In this document: one piece after another, positions 58,110 through 64,000 of the stretch
How the letters are laid out: each line of letters opens with the position of its first letter
Numbering within the stretch: the first letter of the stretch is position 1
DNA from: Fibrobacter sp. UWR3
Lineage (GTDB): Bacteria > Fibrobacterota > Fibrobacteria > Fibrobacterales > Fibrobacteraceae
Length of the DNA: 64,000 nucleotides
NCBI RefSeq assembly: GCF_900143055.1
Contig: NZ_FRCW01000012.1
Location: 44,272 to 108,271 of the forward strand
Direction of reading: 5' to 3'
Program-made: the position numbers and the translations under genes
The notes under the pieces: model-generated
What the model was told of the DNA's origin: nothing
What the model saw: the letters and a program-made list of their open reading frames with translations, nothing else
Databases searched by the model: none

Positions 58110-59312
58110 ATGAAAAAAATTAATTTGGTCGTTTTTAATGAGCCCTATTGGGACAAAGGCCTGATTTATTCTCAAAACATCTTGCCTTTAGTGAGGTTGT
58201 CTCGTGCGAGATCCTGTAAAATAACAGTTCTTTCTTTTACCTCTATTTTCAAATTTTTTGAAAATAGGAACGAACGAAAAAAAGCAAAGAAAGAACTGGG
58301 CCAATTAGGTGTTGATGTTGTTGATTTTCCGGTGCTTTTTTATCCGACACGATACATGCATCTTCAGTGGTACTTGATTCCGTATTACTTTTTTAATGTG
58401 TTTTTGTATCTATTCTATTTAAGTGCACGAGATTGTATTTCTAAGGAAAAACCGATTTACAACATCCGTTCATACGAGGCTGCATTAGGTTTTTTGAAAA
58501 TTTATCCGTATAAAAATAATTTGGTGTTTGATCCAAGAACGGATTGGATTAAAGAAAAGATAAATATTGGATTGTTTAAAAAAAATGGATTGACGGTCAG
58601 GTATTGGAATAGAAGGGAAAAGGAAATCTTGCTGTTTTTTAAAAAAACGATTTTTATTTCTGATTTATTTAAAGAAGAATTGTTGAAGAAACATTTCATT
58701 GACGATAACTCTGAAAAGTATAGAATAGTATATAATCCTATAAATTATAGTTTGTTTGAAAACTGCAAAAAAAAGAAAGAGAATAATTTTCTTTATACGG
58801 GAAGTTTGGGACATTGGAATAATTTAGATGTATATATGGATTTTTTTGCGTCAATACTTCCGTATACTCCAGATTCAAAGCTGATTGTTTGCACGAATAC
58901 GCCGTCGAGGAAAATAATGCCTATATATAATTCCCCCAAATACGATTCGGTTCGCTCTAATGTGGAATTGTATTTTAATGTGCCAATGGATAGGCTTCCT
59001 GATTATTATGCTCGTTGCAGGTATGGTTTGCAACTGATGAGAAAGCGAGATTCTCGTGTGGGCGTTAAATTCATTGAATATGTTGCTGCAGGTGTAACAC
59101 CTATAGTCAATTCTAATGTGGAAGGTGCATGTTTTCTTGCGCGCAAATATAAATTGGGAATTGTTGTTGATAATGATGATGTTGATTATGCGAAAATTTA
59201 TGAGTCGTTGCACGAAGATTTAATAGATGAAAAAAGTGAATTGTATAAACAGTTTAGGAACTTGACAGATCTGAATTCGATTGAAAAAGTGATTGAACCA
59301 ATTTTTTTCTAG
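58110..59312 (+). CDS. Glycosyltransferase, GT-B fold (2)
   Basis: 400 residues from ATG at 58110. FLYTGSLGHWNNLDVYMDFF and YFNVPMDRLPDYYARCRYGL, then SRVGVKFIEYVAAGVTPIVN, correspond to the C-terminal donor-binding half of GT4-like enzymes, in a form closer to capsule enzymes with a K-F-x-E-Y motif. No signal peptide. Very AT-rich. Acceptor unknown. Confidence 0.78.
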   Translation: MKKINLVVFNEPYWDKGLIYSQNILPLVRLSRARSCKITVLSFTSIFKFFENRNERKKAKKELGQLGVDVVDFPVLFYPTRYMHLQWYLIPYYFFNVFLYLFYLSARDCISKEKPIYNIRSYEAALGFLKIYPYKNNLVFDPRTDWIKEKINIGLFKKNGLTVRYWNRREKEILLFFKKTIFISDLFKEELLKKHFIDDNSEKYRIVYNPINYSLFENCKKKKENNFLYTGSLGHWNNLDVYMDFFASILPYTPDSKLIVCTNTPSRKIMPIYNSPKYDSVRSNVELYFNVPMDRLPDYYARCRYGLQLMRKRDSRVGVKFIEYVAAGVTPIVNSNVEGACFLARKYKLGIVVDNDDVDYAKIYESLHEDLIDEKSELYKQFRNLTDLNSIEKVIEPIFF

Positions 59313-59319
59313 ATAGGTA

Positions 59320-60645
59320 ATGATGAAAGTCGCTTTTTATCTAACAAATAGGAATATTGCGGATAAAGATTGTCGTAATGTTCTTGATGGGAACCCTGGA
59401 ATTGGGGGAACCTATTATGCAATGCTATTGCTTGCACAATTAATATCATTGCGTCCAGAAACTGATGTTGAATTGGTTGTTTTTGCGGAATCTTTGGGAA
59501 AGCTGCCTGCGGGTGTACCTTGCGAACAAACAGAAAATTTACAGGAATTGTCAAAAAAAATTGAAACGAAAAAAATAGATATTTTGGTTGTAAATAAGAT
59601 TGGAAAAAACACCTTAGATAAAAGTTTTTTTCATGCAATAAGAAATAATAATGTAAAAGTTGTAATTTGGGCGCATTGCTTTATTTCTTATCCTGATCTC
59701 GTTCGCTATGCGAAAAATAAAAAGATTTTTCGAATTGTTGCGGTTGGTAAAGAGCAATTGATGACTTTTTGTGACCATTCTGCATTTAAAAAATCTACTT
59801 ACATATACAACATTTGTAATTATCCGATTGTAAAATCTGTGCCATTTAGAGAACGGAGTAACAATGTCGTTTATATTGGCAGTATCGTCTCCCTTAAGGG
59901 ACTCCATTTGTTAACTAAAGCGTGGCCAATGATTTTAAAAGAGTTTCCGGATGCGAATCTTTTTGTAATTGGAAGTGGCAAGTTGTATAATAAAAATGCA
60001 AAATTGGGTAAGTATGGAATTGCTGAATATTTTTATGAAAAAAAATTGTTGAAACCAATTCTCGATGCGAAAGGATCTATTATCCCATCAGTGCACTTTT
60101 GTGGGATAATGGGAAGGGAAAAGTATGATATATTGAAAACAGCCAAGGTGGGAGTCCCAAATCCTAGTGGGTTGACAGAAACATTTGGATTTACTGCTAT
60201 TGAAATGCAATTGGCTGGTTGCTCTGTAACCACAATAAAATGTCCTGGATACTTGGATACAATATATGATAAAAAAGCTCTTTATTCTGATCCGTCTCAA
60301 TTGGCAGATTTTGTAATCGCTCGTTTAAAACAAAAAAAATATGATGCAGATTCTGCTATTCAATTTGTTGAATCTGAATTTTCGGCAGAAAAGATTCTTC
60401 CGCAGTGGTATGCTCTTTTTAGAGAAGTTTACGAAGGAAAATCTTGCGAAACCAAAATATATAACACATTGCTTGAATCTAGTATAAGGAAAATAAAGAA
60501 TAGAAAACTTCAACTTTTTTGTTCGTTTTTGCCATCACTGATGTTTTATGAGTGGATTTTTGGAAATATATTTTATTTTTTCTCTAGAATGGTGCACATT
60601 TATGATACGATTCATAAAATAATAAGACGATATATCTGGACTTGA
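59320..60645 (+). CDS. Family 4 glycosyltransferase (3)
   Basis: 441 residues; AGGT before the ATG pair at 59320. Begins VAFYLTNRNIADKDC and GIGGTYYAMLLLAQLIS, with donor-binding VVYIGSIVSLKGLHLLTKAW and NPSGLTETFGFTAIEMQLAG. The C-terminal ~70 residues are extra, basic and end in a hydrophobic/aromatic stretch that may touch the membrane. Last of the AT-rich genes. Confidence 0.85.
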   Translation: MMKVAFYLTNRNIADKDCRNVLDGNPGIGGTYYAMLLLAQLISLRPETDVELVVFAESLGKLPAGVPCEQTENLQELSKKIETKKIDILVVNKIGKNTLDKSFFHAIRNNNVKVVIWAHCFISYPDLVRYAKNKKIFRIVAVGKEQLMTFCDHSAFKKSTYIYNICNYPIVKSVPFRERSNNVVYIGSIVSLKGLHLLTKAWPMILKEFPDANLFVIGSGKLYNKNAKLGKYGIAEYFYEKKLLKPILDAKGSIIPSVHFCGIMGREKYDILKTAKVGVPNPSGLTETFGFTAIEMQLAGCSVTTIKCPGYLDTIYDKKALYSDPSQLADFVIARLKQKKYDADSAIQFVESEFSAEKILPQWYALFREVYEGKSCETKIYNTLLESSIRKIKNRKLQLFCSFLPSLMFYEWIFGNIFYFFSRMVHIYDTIHKIIRRYIWT

Positions 60646-60736
60646 AAAACATTTTGACAGAGTTGTTCAATTCTTAATTATGTCTTTGTATGACATGCTT
60701 GACAAGATATTTGAACGAAAATAGGAGAACAACACC

Positions 60737-61300
60737 ATGGGAAAGTTCAATTTCATCAAAACATCTATCGAGGGCGTGACGATTATCGAGCCGACCGTTT
60801 ACGGCGATGCTCGCGGTTACTTCATGGAAACCTACAACAAGGGCGAATTCGATGCCGCTAGCTTGAACATGGTCTTCGTGCAGGACAACGAATCCCGCAG
60901 CAAGAAGGGTGTGCTCCGCGGCCTGCACTTCCAGAAGAAGAATCCGCAGGGAAAGCTCGTGCGCGTCATCGAGGGCGAAGTTTTTGACGTGGCGGTGGAT
61001 CTGCGCAGGGGAAGCCCGACTTTTGGTAAGTGGGAGGGCGTCACGCTCTCTGCCGAGAACAAGAAGCAGTTCTACATTCCCGAAGGCTTTGCGCATGGTT
61101 TCGTGGTGCTCAGCGAAACGGCGACTTTCGTGTACAAGTGCACCCGCCTTTATGACCCGAAGGACGAAGGCGGTTTGATGTGGAACGACCCCGCGATTGG
61201 CATCAAGTGGCCGGTGGGCAACGGCTTCGAACTGCTCCTTTCCGAGAAAGACACAAAGAACCCTGCCCTTAAGGATTTGGGCTTCGCATTTGAACTGTAA
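60737..61300 (+). CDS. rfbC: dTDP-4-dehydrorhamnose 3,5-epimerase
   Basis: 187 residues. Family landmarks: EPTVYGDARGYFMETYNKGE, FVQDNESRSKKGVLRGLHFQ with the catalytic His, GEVFDVAVDLRRGSPTFGKW and IPEGFAHGFVVLSETATFVYK. It is a cupin-fold enzyme making dTDP-4-keto-L-rhamnose. Paired with rfbB, 9 bp downstream. No rfbA or rfbD lies in the window, so those steps are elsewhere or the product is a different deoxysugar. Confidence 0.95.
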   Translation: MGKFNFIKTSIEGVTIIEPTVYGDARGYFMETYNKGEFDAASLNMVFVQDNESRSKKGVLRGLHFQKKNPQGKLVRVIEGEVFDVAVDLRRGSPTFGKWEGVTLSAENKKQFYIPEGFAHGFVVLSETATFVYKCTRLYDPKDEGGLMWNDPAIGIKWPVGNGFELLLSEKDTKNPALKDLGFAFEL

Positions 61301-61309
61301 GGAGTTTCT

Positions 61310-62443
61310 ATGAAGAATATCGTCATTACCGGCGGCGCTGGCTTTATCGGAAGCCACGTGGTTCGCCTGTTCGTGAACAAGTACCCGGAATACAAGATTA
61401 TCAACCTCGATAAGCTTACCTATGCGGGCAACCTCGCGAACCTCAAGGATATCGAGAACAAGCCGAACTACAAGTTCGTGAAGATGGACATCTGCGACTT
61501 TGACGCGTTCTACAAACTCATGCAGGACGAGCATGTCGACGGCATCATCCACCTGGCGGCAGAAAGCCACGTGGACCGTTCCATCAAGGATCCGTTCACC
61601 TTTGCAAAGACAAACGTGATGGGGACTCTCGCGCTTCTCCAGGCTGCCAAGCTCTACTGGGAATCCTTGCCCGAAAAGTACGAGGGCAAGCGCTTCTACC
61701 ACATCTCTACCGATGAAGTCTATGGCGCCCTCAAGATGAACCACCCGGAAGGCATCACGCCTCCGTTTACCACGACGGCCTCGAGCTCTGAGCACCATTT
61801 GGCCTACGGCGACGACTTCTTCTACGAGACCACGAAGTACACGCCACATAGCCCGTATTCTGCGTCGAAGGCCGGCTCCGACCATTTTGTGCGCGCGTTC
61901 CACGACACCTACGGCATGCCGACGATTGTCACGAACTGCTCTAACAACTACGGTCCGTACCAGTTCCCCGAAAAGCTGATCCCGCTGTTCATCAACAACA
62001 TCTGCCACAAAAAGCCGCTTCCGGTTTACGGCAAGGGCGAGAATGTGCGTGACTGGCTCTTCGTGGAAGACCATGCCCGCGCTATCGACGTGATTTTCCA
62101 TAACGGCAAGATCGCCGAAACCTACAACATCGGCGGCTTCAACGAGTGGAAGAACATCGACATCATCAAGGTCGTCATCAAGACTGTTGACAGGCTCCTT
62201 GGCCGCGCCGAAGGCGAGAACATGAACCTGATTACCTACGTCACCGACCGTCTGGGTCATGACGCGCGTTACGCGATTGACTCCACCAAGCTCCAGAAGG
62301 AACTTGGCTGGGAGCCAAGCCTGCAGTTCGAGGAAGGCATCGAGAAGACGGTGCGCTGGTACCTCGACAACCAGGAATGGCTCGACAACATCACGAGCGG
62401 TGATTACGAAAAGTATTACGAAAAAATGTATGGGAACCGTTAA
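61310..62443 (+). CDS. rfbB: dTDP-glucose 4,6-dehydratase
   Basis: 377 residues. NAD-binding GGAGFIGSHVV, the T-D-E-V-Y-G catalytic segment in ISTDEVYGAL, active-site YSASKAGSDHFV, and NCSNNYGPYQFPEKLIP. It converts dTDP-glucose to the 4-keto-6-deoxy sugar used by RfbC. Stop directly abuts the next ATG, so rfbCB and the epimerase form one operon. GC-rich, unlike the transferases upstream. Confidence 0.95.
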   Translation: MKNIVITGGAGFIGSHVVRLFVNKYPEYKIINLDKLTYAGNLANLKDIENKPNYKFVKMDICDFDAFYKLMQDEHVDGIIHLAAESHVDRSIKDPFTFAKTNVMGTLALLQAAKLYWESLPEKYEGKRFYHISTDEVYGALKMNHPEGITPPFTTTASSSEHHLAYGDDFFYETTKYTPHSPYSASKAGSDHFVRAFHDTYGMPTIVTNCSNNYGPYQFPEKLIPLFINNICHKKPLPVYGKGENVRDWLFVEDHARAIDVIFHNGKIAETYNIGGFNEWKNIDIIKVVIKTVDRLLGRAEGENMNLITYVTDRLGHDARYAIDSTKLQKELGWEPSLQFEEGIEKTVRWYLDNQEWLDNITSGDYEKYYEKMYGNR

Positions 62444-63493
62444 ATGAAGATTCTGGTGACAGGTGCAGCGGGCTTTATCGCCTCGAAAATCATGGCGATG
62501 CTTTCGGCCCGCGGGGACGAGGTTGTCGGGCTCGACAACATCAACGACTATTACGATGTGCGCCTCAAGTACGGGCGCCTGTGGGAAAACGGCTTCCGTT
62601 CTGCGAACGGAGGCGTGCTTGCCGAAATCCCCTTCGGGCAGATGCTCGCAAGTTCGACGCTCGCAGGTGCGCGCTTCGTGCGCATGGACCTCGCCGACAA
62701 GGAATCTATCGACAAACTCTTTGCCGAGGAAAAATTCGACAAGGTGGTGAACCTTGCTGCCCAGGCGGGCGTGCGCTACTCCATCACGAACCCGTATGCC
62801 TACATGCAGAGCAACATGGTCGGGTTCCTGAACATTCTCGAGGCATGCCGTCACAACCAGGTAAAGCACCTGCTCTATGCTTCTTCCAGTTCTGTTTATG
62901 GCCTGAACAGCAAGGTCCCGTACAGCGAAGACGACAAGGTCGACAATCCGGTTAGTTTGTATGCGGCGAGCAAGAAGAGCAACGAACTGATGGCGCATTC
63001 CTACGCGAAGCTTTACGGCATCCCGATGACGGGACTGCGCTACTTTACGGTTTACGGCCCGTGGGGCCGCCCCGACATGAGCCCGATGCTCTTTGCCCGC
63101 GCTATCTCGAAGGGCGAGCCTATCAAGGTGTTCAATAACGGCGACATGATTCGCGACTTCACCTACATCGACGACATCGCGGAAGGCAGCGTGCATGCGC
63201 TCGACCACATGCCTGTCGCTGCGGAATGCCCGAATGGCGTGCCCTACAAGGTGTACAACATCGGCTGCAGCCACCCGGTGAAACTGATGGACTTTATCGC
63301 CGAAATCGAGAACGCCTACGGCGAGCCCGCAAAGAAGGAATTCTTGCCGATGCAGCCGGGCGACGTTTACCAGACGAACGCCGACACCGCGAAACTCGAG
63401 GCCGAATGCGGCTACAAGCCCCACTGGAGCCTGCACGACGGCATCGCCGAGTTCATGAAGTGGTACAAGAGCGACAAGAACCCGCTGCGATAG
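62444..63493 (+). CDS. UDP-glucuronate 4-epimerase-type NAD-dependent epimerase
   Basis: 349 residues. MKILVTGAAGFIASKIMAML, VVGLDNINDYYDVRLKYGRL and AAQAGVRYSITNPYAYMQSN match the CapI/UDP-glucuronate 4-epimerase group; ASSSSVYG and YAASKKSNELMAHSY give the catalytic Ser, Tyr and Lys. It would turn UDP-glucuronate from the Ugd step into UDP-galacturonate, a common capsule sugar. Last gene of the polysaccharide locus, convergent with the next gene. Confidence 0.88.
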   Translation: MKILVTGAAGFIASKIMAMLSARGDEVVGLDNINDYYDVRLKYGRLWENGFRSANGGVLAEIPFGQMLASSTLAGARFVRMDLADKESIDKLFAEEKFDKVVNLAAQAGVRYSITNPYAYMQSNMVGFLNILEACRHNQVKHLLYASSSSVYGLNSKVPYSEDDKVDNPVSLYAASKKSNELMAHSYAKLYGIPMTGLRYFTVYGPWGRPDMSPMLFARAISKGEPIKVFNNGDMIRDFTYIDDIAEGSVHALDHMPVAAECPNGVPYKVYNIGCSHPVKLMDFIAEIENAYGEPAKKEFLPMQPGDVYQTNADTAKLEAECGYKPHWSLHDGIAEFMKWYKSDKNPLR

Positions 63494-63499
63494 TTTTAT

Positions 63500-64000
63500 T
63501 TAATGTGAAAATCTGATAACCTGGCTCTTTTCGACGATTTCGGGCAGGGCGTCGATGGCGTCCACCGCCTTCGAGGCCTTGCAGTCCTGCGTCTTTTCGG
63601 TAATGACCACGATAGAGACCTTGCCCGGGTCCTTCACGTTCTTCTGGATAATCGTCTCGATGGAGATGTTATTTTCGGCCAAGACGCTCGTAATCTTCGC
63701 GAGCACGCCGCAGGCGTCACGGGACGTGAAGCGCAGGTAGTAGCGGGCGCTCGTCTCGGAGATAGGCACGAGAGTTGCCGAATTGTCAACGTTGAACCAG
63801 CCCATCGGGAGGGCCTTGCGGGAACCCTGATCCACGGAGCGGGCCAGGGAAACGAGGTCGGCTACGACGGCGGATGCGGTCGGGAGGCGGCCAGCACCGG
63901 CGCCAGTCTGGACCGTTTCGCCCAGGTTGTCGCACTTGAGGTAAACCGCGTTGATTACGCCGTTCACGTTCGAAAGCAGGTTCTCGTTAGAGACAAAGCA
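63500..64000 (-). CDS. hom: Homoserine dehydrogenase, C-terminal part (cut by window)
   Basis: About 166 codons, open to the window edge, with the true start beyond it. NENLLSNVNGVINAVYLKCD, TGAGAGRLPTASAVVADLV are the end of the catalytic domain of homoserine dehydrogenase; an ACT domain follows (YYLRFTSRDACGVLAKITSV, ISIETIIQKN, VSIVVITEKT). This enzyme makes homoserine on the path to threonine and methionine; the ACT domain gives feedback control. Unrelated to the polysaccharide locus. Confidence 0.93.
   Translation of the reverse strand, partial: CFVSNENLLSNVNGVINAVYLKCDNLGETVQTGAGAGRLPTASAVVADLVSLARSVDQGSRKALPMGWFNVDNSATLVPISETSARYYLRFTSRDACGVLAKITSVLAENNISIETIIQKNVKDPGKVSIVVITEKTQDCKASKAVDAIDALPEIVEKSQVIRFSH

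Noticed and set aside
60674..63436. 920-codon open frame on the minus strand
   Set aside because: Antisense to rfbC, rfbB and the epimerase, all with clear motifs; its translation is rich in His, Val and Arg as expected of a GC-rich shadow.
1..64000. tRNA or rRNA genes
   Set aside because: I looked for T-arm-like GGTTCGA and anticodon patterns and for rRNA landmarks and saw none that could be supported by eye.

Overview
The window most likely comes from a Fibrobacter chromosome (Fibrobacterota). Four paralogous lipoproteins combine a serine-rich linker with the FISUMP domain (Fibrobacter succinogenes major paralogous domain). Outer-membrane and lipoprotein genes show a didermic cell. Conserved genes are moderately GC-rich and there is a markedly AT-rich glycan locus. 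No tRNA, rRNA or CRISPR array was recognised. All calls are from reading the sequence alone, without database searches.

1-6.9 kb and 19.7-22.1 kb hold a scattered redox regulon: a LysR regulator, a lipoprotein aldo/keto reductase, a secreted flavodoxin, a two-CMD-plus-cupin lipoprotein and a DUF4405 membrane protein. Four of its promoters share a LysR-type box, TATGC-N7-GCATA (one half-site imperfect at the regulator's own promoter). A MntA/HepT (type VII) toxin-antitoxin pair and several gene remnants lie in between.

7.0-17.1 kb is a phosphate-starvation block: pstS and a divergent porin-pstC-pstA-pstB-phoU operon, with a facing pit-phoB-phoR operon. Both operon leaders carry an unusual Pho-box-like TGTAAAG repeat. 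Fragments of ppx and pstB separate the two operons.

17.1-19.7 kb holds a GNAT toxin-antitoxin and an AbiEi/AbiEii pair. Each is preceded on its 3' side by a copy of the last ~35 bp of the flavodoxin gene.

22.2-35.7 kb is a repeat-rich accessory island. It has a duplicated two-gene segment, two ATPase-nuclease-like genes each bracketed by its own long palindrome family (with their stop codons inside the palindromes), four FISUMP lipoproteins (three followed directly by a LEPR-XLL gene, two of these only 32-34 codons long), another AbiEii toxin and a DUF4160 operon. REP-like palindromes occur between and even inside genes.

35.6-42.5 kb is mainly housekeeping: tatAC, an FMN reductase, a metallo-beta-lactamase-fold hydrolase, a CotH-like lipoprotein, a NicO metal transporter, ttcA and a truncated ZIP transporter.

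42.5-47.9 kb is an array of same-strand units, each behind a nearly identical TTGACA-17-TACATT promoter and several ending in the same terminator: two mosaic RhuM genes, a DinD-RhuM fusion, an orphan RHH antitoxin and a tyrosine recombinase.

48.2-63.5 kb is a surface polysaccharide locus: epimerase, UDP-sugar dehydrogenase, a phosphoribosyltransferase-HAD fusion, Wzx flippase, Wzy-like polymerase, six glycosyltransferases, rfbC, rfbB and a UDP-glucuronate-type epimerase. The 3' end of a homoserine dehydrogenase gene closes the window.
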